Both the position numbers and the translations under genes were made by a program. 14,073 nucleotides of DNA from Actinomycetota bacterium (GTDB lineage: Bacteria; Actinomycetota; Thermoleophilia; Gaiellales; Gaiellaceae), in assembly GCA_003136795.1 (NCBI GenBank), contig PLDP01000121.1, positions 1 to 14,073 on the forward strand, read 5' to 3'. Below the pieces are notes generated by a model that saw nothing but the letters and a program-made list of their open reading frames with translations, was not told the DNA's origin and made no database searches. Of the stretch, positions 1-6,520 are shown piece by piece; the stretch's first letter is position 1, and each line of letters opens with the position of its first letter.

Positions 1-1677
1 GTCGAGCACGATGTCGGCCGGGCTCGCCTCGAGGTAGTCGGCGACGAGCCGCTTTGCCTGCTCGACGACATCCTCGGCCGCGAGCCCTGCGGCCGCACCG
101 CCGATCTGCGTCGACTTCGACCCGTACGTCCCGGTGCCCTTGGCGATCTCGTCGGTGTCGCCCTTGTGGACGGTCACCTTCTCGACGGGCAACCCGAGCC
201 GTTCCGCGGCGATCATCGCGAACGTCGTCTCGTGACCCTGGCCGTGGGAGAACGAGCCGGTGCGGACGATCGCGCCGCCGTCCGGCGTGATCTCGACCTC
301 GCCGAACTCGGACTCGGCGATGCCGTTCGTGATCTCGACGTAGCAGGAGAGGCCGATCCCAAGCTGCTTCGCGTCGCCCTGCTCGCGGCGGCGCCGCTGC
401 TCGTCACGCAACTCGTCGTAGCCGGCCGAGCGGAGCACGAGCTCGAGCGCTCCCTCGTAGTCGCCCGAGTCGTAGGCCGCCGTGGTGACGGTCGTGTGCG
501 GGAACGCGTCCTTCGGGATGAAGTTCCTCCGCCTGATCTCGGCTGGATCCATCGCGAGCTCGGCAGCGAATGTGTCGATCGCACGCTCGATCGCCTGCGT
601 TGCCTCCGGCCGGCCCGCGCCGCGGAAGGCCGAGATCGGCGTCGTGTTCGTCACCACCGAACGGCCCTCGAACTCGATGCGCGGGATCGCATAGACCCCG
701 CTCGCCATGAGCGCCGTCAAGTTCGGCAGGAACGCACCGAGTGCCGGATACGCGCCGGTGTCCTGCAGGGAGTCGAGCCGGTAGGCGAGCACCCTGCCGT
801 CCCGCGTCCCGCCGATCGTGAAGTCAAGGCGCTGTGCGCGGCCGTGAGGAAGCGCGACCATGCTCTCGCTGCGCGTCTCAGTCCAGCGCACGGGCCTGCC
901 GAGCTTGCGCGCAAGCCAGACGAGCAACAGCTCCTCGGCGTTCAGCATCTTTGCGCCGAAGCCGCCGCCGACGTCGGGGGCGATCACGCGAATCTGCTCC
1001 GGATCGAGCCCGAGCATCCCGGCGAGCACCATGCGGTCCTGGTGCGGCGTCTGGGTCGAGAGCCAGGCGGTGAGCCGCCCGTCGGCGCCGAGCTCGGCGG
1101 CGCACGAGCGCGGCTCGAGTGGGCACGGCGCCATGCGCTGGCTGTCGAGCGTGCCCGAGACGACGACGTCGCAGCCGTCGAACAGCTTCTCGTCATGGTC
1201 GGGTGAGCCGGAGCGGGCCGCGATGTTCGTCCCGGCCTCCGGGAAGAGGAGCACGTCGTCCTTTGCGCTGTCCTCCGGTTTGACGACGGCCTGCAGTGGG
1301 TCGTAGTCGACCAGCACGAGCTCCGCGGCGTCCGCGCCCGTTGCGCGGTCGTCACTGACCACGATCGCGACGATGTCGCCGACGAAGCGGACGACGTCCT
1401 TGGCGATCAGCGGCCGCCCCATCGCCGGGTTCAGTCCGGGGAACGGCGGCGGCCCGAATGGCGGCAGGTCGAGGTCGGCGTGCGTCAGGACCTGCACGTT
1501 CGGGAGGGCTTCGGCGGCCGAGACGTCGACGTCGGCGATCCGGGCGTGTGCGAGCAGCGAGCGGACAAACGTGACGGAGGCCGCCCCTTCGAGGGGCAGG
1601 TTCTCCACGTAGCGGCCCTCGCCGCGCAGGAAGCGGGGGTCCTCCTTCCGCAGCACGCGATTCCCGAGGATGCTCAC
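1..1677 (-). CDS. Xanthine dehydrogenase/CO dehydrogenase family large (molybdopterin-binding) subunit, form II CoxL-like, 3' end beyond window
   Basis: This is the catalytic subunit of a molybdenum hydroxylase, which binds the Mo-pterin cytosine dinucleotide cofactor and hydroxylates aldehydes, purines or similar substrates, passing electrons to an FAD subunit and a 2Fe-2S subunit. The window holds 559 codons; relatives are about 770-800 residues, so the C-terminal quarter lies off the left edge. The N-terminus (SILGNRVLRKEDPRFLRGEG) is typical of the family's aldehyde-oxidase a/b hammerhead domain. A GGGFGAK cofactor loop is at residues 237-243, the active-site loop AFRGAGR at 350-356, and HGQGHE at 478-483. 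The loop matches the form II type (AYRGAGR) and not the CO-oxidising form I AYRCSFR, so CO oxidation is unlikely and the substrate is unknown. The GTG start at 1675-1677 is the only start codon between here and the preceding gene in this frame; its SD is weak (GGTAGG, about 10 nt away). The Fe-S and FAD subunits are not in the window. Confidence 0.93.
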   Translation of the reverse strand, partial: MSILGNRVLRKEDPRFLRGEGRYVENLPLEGAASVTFVRSLLAHARIADVDVSAAEALPNVQVLTHADLDLPPFGPPPFPGLNPAMGRPLIAKDVVRFVGDIVAIVVSDDRATGADAAELVLVDYDPLQAVVKPEDSAKDDVLLFPEAGTNIAARSGSPDHDEKLFDGCDVVVSGTLDSQRMAPCPLEPRSCAAELGADGRLTAWLSTQTPHQDRMVLAGMLGLDPEQIRVIAPDVGGGFGAKMLNAEELLLVWLARKLGRPVRWTETRSESMVALPHGRAQRLDFTIGGTRDGRVLAYRLDSLQDTGAYPALGAFLPNLTALMASGVYAIPRIEFEGRSVVTNTTPISAFRGAGRPEATQAIERAIDTFAAELAMDPAEIRRRNFIPKDAFPHTTVTTAAYDSGDYEGALELVLRSAGYDELRDEQRRRREQGDAKQLGIGLSCYVEITNGIAESEFGEVEITPDGGAIVRTGSFSHGQGHETTFAMIAAERLGLPVEKVTVHKGDTDEIAKGTGTYGSKSTQIGGAAAGLAAEDVVEQAKRLVADYLEASPADIVLD

Positions 1678-1768
1678 GAAGAGCGAGCCTACCGTGGTTG
1701 GGTCGCTCCATCCAACTGGCTGACCGAAGCCAAGCCAGATGCCCCCGAACCCGGAAACCGACGACGTG

Positions 1769-3439
1769 CTACGGCCCGAGGCCGCCGCCAGTCTTGTGGC
1801 CGGAAATCGGCACGTGCAGTAGCTGCGGCTTTCCCGACCCAAGCGCCTCGTCCACCGCCTGCTCGAGCTCTTCGGCGTCCTCGACAGTGCGACCGGCAAT
1901 CCCCATCGACCCGGCGAGCTCGACGAAGTCGATCTCCGGGTCGATGAGATCCATGCCGACGTAGCGGCCCGACCGGGCGGATGCACCCTCCATCCGGTCG
2001 AGTCCGTGTTTGAGGATCCGGTACTCGCGGTTGTCGAGCACGACCGTCAGCACGTTCAAGCGGTAGCGGGCCGCTGTCCAGAGCGCCTGCGGCGAGTACA
2101 TGATCGAGCCGTCGCCGACGATGCAGACGACCGGTCGCTCCGGAGCCGCGAGCTTGGCACCGAGCGCCGCCGGGACGCCCCAGCCGAGTGCGCCCGCGCC
2201 GCTCCAGAGGTAGCTCATCGGCTCGCTTCCCTGGTGGAACGCACGGGTGAAGCGGCTGGCCGTGATCGCCTCGTCGACGAGGATCGCGTCCTCCGGCAGG
2301 CGAGAGAGCACTGCCTGGACGGCCGCGGCGGGGCCGAGCGGCTTCGATTCCCGACCCTTGAGCACCTGCTCGGTGAGTCTCGCGACCATCTCGCCGCGCC
2401 AGGCTTCGCTCTCGGACAGCACGCGCTGCCGACGCTCGGCGGAGATGCGGCCGGCAAGCAGCCGCGCGAGCTCGGCTGCGCAGCGCGCCGGATCCCCGAG
2501 CACCCCGACGCGAACGGCGTGCGTCCGCCCGAGCTGCGCCGGATCCGGGTGGATCTGCAGCAGCTCGACTCCCTCCGGCACCGGCTGCCCTGGGGTGTAC
2601 GGATACACGAGGAAGGCGTCCGCGCCGAGCACCAGCACGCGGTCATAGGCGCCGAGTGTGGCGTTGATCCCGGCCGCGTCCATCGGGAGCGGCCCGCGCC
2701 AGAGCGGATGCGAGGAGGGGAAGACGAGCAGGCTGTTGAGCGGCTGTCCGTGAACGGGCGCTCCGAGCGTTTGCGCGAGCTCGACTGCGGCGCCCAGGCC
2801 ATCAGCCCAGGCGAGCTCGTTTCCGACCACGAGGCCGGGGCGCTCCGCGCTCGCGAGCAGGTCGGCGACCTCGGCGAGCGAGCCGCCGGTCGGAGCGTCG
2901 TCGACCCGCGAGCGCGCCGGTAGCAGCGCCTCGCCGGCCTCCTCGAGCACGTCCATCGGGATGCCGAGGAAGACTGGTCCCGTGGGCGGCGCTGCCGCCA
3001 GCCGGAACGCACGCCGGATCGTGATGCCGAGCTCGCCGAGCGTCCGCACCTCATGCGACCACTTCATGAGCGAGCTCGCGAGCCCGACGAGGTCGCCCGA
3101 GAGAAGCGGCTCCGCGACGAGGTGCCTTCGATCCTGCTGGCCCGCGGTGACGACCATCGGCGTGCCCGCGGCGCGTGCGTTCGTCAGGTTGCCGAGCCCG
3201 TTCGCGAGCCCGGCGACGGTGTGCAGATTCACGAAGCTCGGGCGCCGGGTCAGCCGGCCGTACGCGTCCGCCATCCCCACCGCGGTCGCCTCCTGGAGCG
3301 CGAGCACGTACTGCGGCTCGTCGCGGCCCACGAGAGCGTCCACGAGCGGCAACTCGGTCGTGCCGGGATTCCCGAACACGTGCCGGACGCCCTCGTCGGC
3401 GAGCGCTTCGAGCAGGATCTCCGCCCCCGACCGCCGCAC
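1769..3439 (-). CDS. Thiamine-diphosphate-dependent decarboxylase, benzoylformate decarboxylase/acetolactate synthase-like family
   Basis: A complete 556-residue ThDP enzyme closest by eye to benzoylformate decarboxylase (MdlC), which converts a 2-oxo acid to an aldehyde and CO2. The N-terminal pyrimidine-binding domain has GNPGTTE (23-29), the cofactor-activating Glu50 (LQEATAVGMADAYGRL) and His73 (NLH), matching Glu47 and His70 of the Pseudomonas putida enzyme. The C-terminal domain has the GDG...DN Mg/ThDP motif (442-444, 469-470) and SPQALWTAARY. The Pseudomonas catalytic His281 aligns with Tyr279 (Y-P-Y-T-P-G-Q), and Ser26 with Thr27, so benzoylformate is not assured as substrate; a related carboligase or another 2-oxo acid decarboxylase is possible. 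The GTG start lies 8 nt after the USP-like stop. A GGGAGG sequence (3454-3459) sits 14 nt upstream, rather far for an SD. The gap to the molybdopterin subunit is 91 nt, consistent with one operon. Confidence 0.9.
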   Translation of the reverse strand: MRRSGAEILLEALADEGVRHVFGNPGTTELPLVDALVGRDEPQYVLALQEATAVGMADAYGRLTRRPSFVNLHTVAGLANGLGNLTNARAAGTPMVVTAGQQDRRHLVAEPLLSGDLVGLASSLMKWSHEVRTLGELGITIRRAFRLAAAPPTGPVFLGIPMDVLEEAGEALLPARSRVDDAPTGGSLAEVADLLASAERPGLVVGNELAWADGLGAAVELAQTLGAPVHGQPLNSLLVFPSSHPLWRGPLPMDAAGINATLGAYDRVLVLGADAFLVYPYTPGQPVPEGVELLQIHPDPAQLGRTHAVRVGVLGDPARCAAELARLLAGRISAERRQRVLSESEAWRGEMVARLTEQVLKGRESKPLGPAAAVQAVLSRLPEDAILVDEAITASRFTRAFHQGSEPMSYLWSGAGALGWGVPAALGAKLAAPERPVVCIVGDGSIMYSPQALWTAARYRLNVLTVVLDNREYRILKHGLDRMEGASARSGRYVGMDLIDPEIDFVELAGSMGIAGRTVEDAEELEQAVDEALGSGKPQLLHVPISGHKTGGGLGP

Positions 3440-3447
3440 AGCTCGAA

Positions 3448-4113
3448 CTACGACCTCCCTACGTCGCTGGTCCGACTGCCGGTCTCGGTGTCGATCACGA
3501 TGTGGGTGACCGGTACGGCAAGGCGCTCCCGTGCCCGGGTCACGACGTCGCGCTCGAGCCAGTTCGAGCGACCTTCGGAGTGAGTGGAGATGATGATCTC
3601 GTCTGCGCCGAATGTGCGCAAGACGTCCTCGATCGCGCGCAGGGGATCCTCGTCTCCGATCTCACCCTCGGCCTCGATGCCCACCGCGTGGAGCTGGCTG
3701 AGGGTTTGGTCGAGGCGCTGCTGAGCCTGCGCCCTCGCGCCGTCCACATCGGATACCCAATGACGAACGGGTGAGGTGAGCGCAGGGCAGACGACGCGCA
3801 CCTGCTTGCGATATCCGGCGCCCACCCGCTCGATCTCCTCGACCAGGCTCACGTCTGCCAGCGTCTCGTTTGCGACCATGAGAATTCGCCGCTCGTCTGC
3901 AGCACCCACGTGTGCAGGCGCAGTCCTGACCGGGCGCTCCGCCTGTCCCCGCCTCAGGTAGAAGAAGGCCGCCGCGACCGTCACGACGGCGAAGGTCGGC
4001 ACACCGGCCCAGGGGCCGCCGAGGAGGCTTGCCACGGCGATCGCCGCGAAGCCCGCGACCGTGAGCAGAAGGAAGTGGAAGGCTTCGACTTCGCTGCGAA
4101 AAGGGTTGCGCAT
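3448..4113 (-). CDS. Membrane-anchored universal-stress-like domain protein
   Basis: A 221-residue protein with two hydrophobic segments near the N-terminus (about 12-33 and 35-53, hairpin-like with GGPWAG between them), a basic linker, then a cytoplasmic alpha/beta domain (75-210). That domain has the USP-type pattern RRILMVANET at its first strand and GADEIIISTHSEG near 169-181, followed by NWLERDVVTRAR. It lacks the classical G-x2-G-x9-G-S ATP loop seen in the UspA gene at 8520. USP domains bind nucleotides or act in stress signalling; no specific role can be assigned here. The start is ATG at 4111-4113, 2 nt after the stop of the receiver-like gene; the frame stays open further upstream to 4401, but that extension is arginine-rich sequence antisense-like in composition and overlaps the receiver gene, so I reject it. 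Tight spacing on both sides suggests translational coupling. Confidence 0.85.
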   Translation of the reverse strand: MRNPFRSEVEAFHFLLLTVAGFAAIAVASLLGGPWAGVPTFAVVTVAAAFFYLRRGQAERPVRTAPAHVGAADERRILMVANETLADVSLVEEIERVGAGYRKQVRVVCPALTSPVRHWVSDVDGARAQAQQRLDQTLSQLHAVGIEAEGEIGDEDPLRAIEDVLRTFGADEIIISTHSEGRSNWLERDVVTRARERLAVPVTHIVIDTETGSRTSDVGRS

Positions 4114-4115
4114 GC

Positions 4116-4568
4116 TCAGCTCGGAGGCGCGTCGGGGCGGCTCTTGGCAAGCGCGGCGCGAACGCTGGCCACGAGCTCGTCGGGTTGAACAGGGGACGCG
4201 ATCACGTCGCACCCTTCGAGCAGGTCCTGCCACTCGGCGTTGTCGCCCGGAGGAACCTCGACGATGAGCGGCGTCCCCGGGCGGTGCATCCGGAGCGCCT
4301 GCAGCACTTCTCTCGCCTCGGGCCGCTCGACGCCGAGGCTCGAGACCACGACGTCGGCGCCGTGGGCGACCGCGCACCCTTCCGGCCCGGTCAGTGGGCA
4401 ATGCTCTGCCTGCTCGGGGCCTGGGCAGACAGCCACCGCATAGCCGGCTTGTCGCAGGATCGACGCGAGCGCCAAGCCCGCCGACTCGTCCGCGTGCTCG
4501 ATGAGGACGCGTGGCTGCCCCACCCAGGGCCAGGGCTGGGGACTCAGCCGTGTCGCTCGTGATCGCAT
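4116..4568 (-). CDS. Degenerate response-regulator receiver-like protein with Cys/His cluster
   Basis: A 150-residue single-domain protein with a CheY-like fold pattern: strand RVLIEH (20-25), helix SAGLALASILRQAGY, strand ADVVVSS (71-77), strand TPLIVEV (99-105), and SPVQPDELVASVRAAL (125-140) where real receivers have KPFxxxEL. The phosphorylation site is not conserved: the acid pair aligns with His25/Ala26, the acceptor Asp with Ser76/Ser77, and the Lys with Ser125. Between helix 1 and strand 3 is an insertion rich in Cys and His (Cys48, His56, Cys57, Cys65, His69) that could bind a metal or be redox active. The start is ATG at 4566-4568 because a GGAGG (4574-4578) lies 5 nt upstream; an in-frame ATG at 4611-4613 has no SD. 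It heads the presumed minus-strand operon. There is no output domain, so a regulatory target cannot be named. Confidence 0.8.
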   Translation of the reverse strand: MRSRATRLSPQPWPWVGQPRVLIEHADESAGLALASILRQAGYAVAVCPGPEQAEHCPLTGPEGCAVAHGADVVVSSLGVERPEAREVLQALRMHRPGTPLIVEVPPGDNAEWQDLLEGCDVIASPVQPDELVASVRAALAKSRPDAPPS

Positions 4569-4573
4569 TGCAA

Positions 4574-4578
4574 CCTCC
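4574..4578 (-). promoter_or_regulatory. Shine-Dalgarno of receiver-like gene
   Basis: GGAGG on the minus strand followed by TTGCA and ATG. It decides the start at 4568 over the in-frame ATG at 4613, which would add 15 arginine-rich residues. Confidence 0.8.
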
Positions 4579-4647
4579 GCGTGGATTGTTCGCCGCGGTC
4601 GCGCGGACGACATCGGGGTTCCCCCGTACTAGAGGGTTGATGTGAAA

Positions 4648-4667
4648 GTCGGTCGGGTTGGCAGGCC
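4648..4667 (+). repeat. Intergenic repeat copy A
   Basis: GTCGGTCGGGTTGGC followed by AGGCC. The same 15 bases, then one extra G, then AGGCC occur at 13155-13175. Both copies fall in non-coding gaps, in the same orientation. Confidence 0.4.
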
Positions 4668-4684
4668 GGGCACCCTCGGTAGCC

Positions 4685-4701
4685 CTTACCGTTCAGTTAA
4701 G
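4685..4701. promoter_or_regulatory. Imperfect palindrome in divergent intergenic region, possible operator
   Basis: CTTACCGTTCAGTTAAG has symmetric ends (CTTA/TAAG, plus one inner C-G pair) around a 17-nt centre. It sits 17 nt before the SD of the leader ORF ahead of the ABC exporter. Exporter operons of this kind are often controlled by MarR or TetR repressors binding such AT-rich palindromes, but no regulator gene is in the window. Two to three of eight arm positions mismatch, so this is weak. Confidence 0.25.
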
Positions 4702-4717
4702 AGCAGTCTCATCTGAC

Positions 4718-4722
4718 GGAGG
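4718..4722 (+). promoter_or_regulatory. Shine-Dalgarno of leader ORF
   Basis: GGAGG, 5 nt before a GTG (4728) and 11 nt before an in-frame ATG (4734). It is the only strong SD between here and the ABC gene start at 4787, which has none of its own. Confidence 0.65.
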
Positions 4723-4727
4723 ATGCT

Positions 4728-4793
4728 GTGTCGATGCGGTACGCGGCAGTGCGGCGCTCGAGGTCGGCCCCGCATCGTAGGCTGCGATGCTGA
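4728..4793 (+). CDS. Putative 21-aa leader peptide (upstream ORF) of ABC exporter operon
   Basis: A 21-codon frame opens with GTG, has a second Met at codon 3, and ends in TGA. The peptide is very basic (MSMRYAAVRRSRS at its start, RRLRC at its end) with a single C-terminal Cys. Its stop (4791-4793) overlaps the ABC gene start (ATG at 4787-4789) in the arrangement ATGCTGA, the classic geometry for termination-reinitiation coupling. The ABC frame itself is closed by TAG at 4778-4780 and has no usable SD, so translation of the exporter plausibly depends on this ORF. It could instead be a chance frame in an untranslated leader; being so short, composition cannot decide. Confidence 0.5.
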   Translation: MSMRYAAVRRSRSAPHRRLRC

Positions 4794-6520
4794 TCGCGCT
4801 GCTGAGGCGGTTCCTGCGGCCCTACGTGCGGGCCGTCACGCTTGTCGTCGTCGTCCTGGTCGTGCAGAGCGCCGCGAACCTGTACCTCCCGACGCTGAAC
4901 GCCGACATCATCAACAACGGCGTCGTCAAGGGCGACCTCCACTACATCTGGACGGTCGGCAGCGTGATGCTCGCAATCACGCTCGTCGTGGGTGTCCTCT
5001 CGGTCGTGGGCGTCTACTGGGCGTCCCGCGTGGCGATGGGTGCCGGCGCCGACATCCGCGCCGCGGTGTTCCAGCGGGTGCAGATGTTCTCGACGCGCGA
5101 GATGAACCGTTTTGGCACGCCGTCGCTGGTCACGCGGAACACGAACGACATCCAGCAGATCCAGCTGTTCGTGCAGGTGGCGCTCACGTTGATGGTGATC
5201 GCCCCGATCATGTGCTTCGGCGGGATCGTCATGGCTCTCCGGGAGAGCGCGGCCCTGTCGCCCTTGCTCGTTGTCTCGGTGCCGCTGATGGGTGCGGTCG
5301 TCGTTGTGGTCCTGGTCGCTGTTGTCCCGCGGTTTCGGCTGATGCAGGTGCGGCTCGACCGGATCAACCAGGTGCTGCGCGAGCAGATCATGGGCGTGCG
5401 CGTGATCCGCGCTTTCGTCCGCGTGCGCTCCGAAGCTGCACGGTTCGACGAGGCGAACGCCGACCTGACCGCGACCGCGCTGCGCGTGAACCAGATCTTT
5501 GCCGCCGTGTTCCCGGCCGTGATGGTGATCCTGAACCTTTCGAGCGTCGCCGTGATCTGGTTCGGCGGCCACCTCGTCCTGGATGGGTCGATGCCGATCG
5601 GCAACCTGACCGCGTTCCTCACCTACATCGCGCAGATCCTGATCGCCGTGATGATGGCCGTGATGACGGTGATCCTGCTGCCGCGCGCGGTGGCGAGCAG
5701 CGAGCGGGTCCAGCAGGTGCTCGACATACAGCCGTCCGTCGAAGACCCGCTGCAGCCGGCCAGGCCGGACGCGGTGACGGGTGTGGTGCGGTTCGAGGGT
5801 GTGACGTTCGCCTATCCCGGAAGCGATGAGCCCGTCTTGCACGCCCTCACGTTCTCGTTCCGGCCTGGCGAGACGAGCGCCGTCATCGGCGGCACCGGCA
5901 GCGGTAAGACAACGTTGCTCGACCTGATCCCGCGGTTCTTCGATCCCACAGGCGGACGTGTCCTCGTCAACGGCGTCGATGTCCGCGAGCAGGAGCTCGA
6001 GGAACTCTGGAGCGAAATCGGAGTCGTTCCGCAAGCGTCGTATCTCTTCACGGGCACCGTCGCGAGCAACCTGCGCCTCGGCCGGCCTGAGGCGACGGAG
6101 GCGGAGCTCTGGCACGCGCTCGAGGTCGCCCAGGCGCGCGACTTCGTCGAGGCGATGCCGGGGCAGCTCGGCGCCGCGATCGACCAGGGCGGCACCAACG
6201 TCTCCGGCGGTCAGCGTCAACGCCTCGCGATCGCCCGCGCGCTCGTCCGCCGCCCCCGTCTCTACCTCTTCGACGACTGCTTCTCGGCGCTCGACGCGTC
6301 GACCGACGCCCGCGTTCGGGCCGCGATCAGACGCGAGACCGGGGACGCGACCGTCGTGATCGTCGCCCAACGTGTGAGCACGATCATGCAGGCCGACCAG
6401 ATCGTCGTGCTCGACGACGGCCGCGTCGTCGGCAGCGGGCGGCACCGCGAGCTGATGACGACGTGTGTGCCCTACCGCGAGATCGTCGTCTCGCAGCTCG
6501 GAGAGGAGGCCGCCGAATGA
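4787..6520 (+). CDS. ABC exporter half-transporter, permease-ATPase fusion (degenerate-site subunit)
   Basis: A 577-residue type IV (ABCB-like) exporter half with an N-terminal six-helix membrane domain (about 15-300) and a C-terminal nucleotide-binding domain (about 330-570). Walker A GGTGSGKT is at 368-375, the Q-loop is in VVPQASYLFTG, the signature is VSGGQRQ, and Walker B is LYLFDD (492-497). The residue after the Walker B Asp is Asp497, not the catalytic Glu, while the H-loop region reads VVIVAQRVSTI, with Gln in place of the switch His. Both changes mark the degenerate ATP site typical of heterodimeric exporters such as TM287/288 and LmrCD. The partner is the next gene, overlapping by ATGA. 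The substrate is unknown; relatives export drugs, lipids or peptides. The start at 4787 is fixed by an in-frame TAG just upstream. Confidence 0.93.
   Translation: MLIALLRRFLRPYVRAVTLVVVVLVVQSAANLYLPTLNADIINNGVVKGDLHYIWTVGSVMLAITLVVGVLSVVGVYWASRVAMGAGADIRAAVFQRVQMFSTREMNRFGTPSLVTRNTNDIQQIQLFVQVALTLMVIAPIMCFGGIVMALRESAALSPLLVVSVPLMGAVVVVVLVAVVPRFRLMQVRLDRINQVLREQIMGVRVIRAFVRVRSEAARFDEANADLTATALRVNQIFAAVFPAVMVILNLSSVAVIWFGGHLVLDGSMPIGNLTAFLTYIAQILIAVMMAVMTVILLPRAVASSERVQQVLDIQPSVEDPLQPARPDAVTGVVRFEGVTFAYPGSDEPVLHALTFSFRPGETSAVIGGTGSGKTTLLDLIPRFFDPTGGRVLVNGVDVREQELEELWSEIGVVPQASYLFTGTVASNLRLGRPEATEAELWHALEVAQARDFVEAMPGQLGAAIDQGGTNVSGGQRQRLAIARALVRRPRLYLFDDCFSALDASTDARVRAAIRRETGDATVVIVAQRVSTIMQADQIVVLDDGRVVGSGRHRELMTTCVPYREIVVSQLGEEAAE
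6505..6509 (+). promoter_or_regulatory. Shine-Dalgarno of second ABC gene
   Basis: GGAGG, 7 nt before the ATG at 6517. It decides the start over an in-frame start at 6463 that would add 18 residues from inside the upstream gene. Confidence 0.75.

Noticed and set aside
166..1206. Plus-strand open frame of 346 codons at the left edge
   Set aside because: It is the antisense of the molybdopterin subunit, which has clear GGGFGAK, AFRGAGR and HGQGHE motifs on the minus strand.
1352..1711. ATG at 1709-1711 as the start of the gene after the decarboxylase
   Set aside because: It is in a different frame and gives an arginine/proline-rich product; the family N-terminus SILGNRVLRKEDPRF is in the frame starting with GTG at 1677.
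4114..4401. Upstream extension of the membrane USP-like protein
   Set aside because: It overlaps the receiver-like gene in another frame and is an arginine-rich shadow; the membrane helices begin right after ATG 4113.
4723..5829. ATG at 4723 opening a 368-codon plus-strand frame
   Set aside because: The ATG abuts the SD with no spacing, and the frame is an arginine/alanine-rich shadow of the ABC gene.
4709..6445. Long minus-strand open frame (578 codons) opposite the first ABC gene
   Set aside because: Its product is rich in His, Asp, Arg and Glu repeats typical of the antisense of GC-rich coding DNA, with no domain, while the plus strand encodes a complete ABC exporter.
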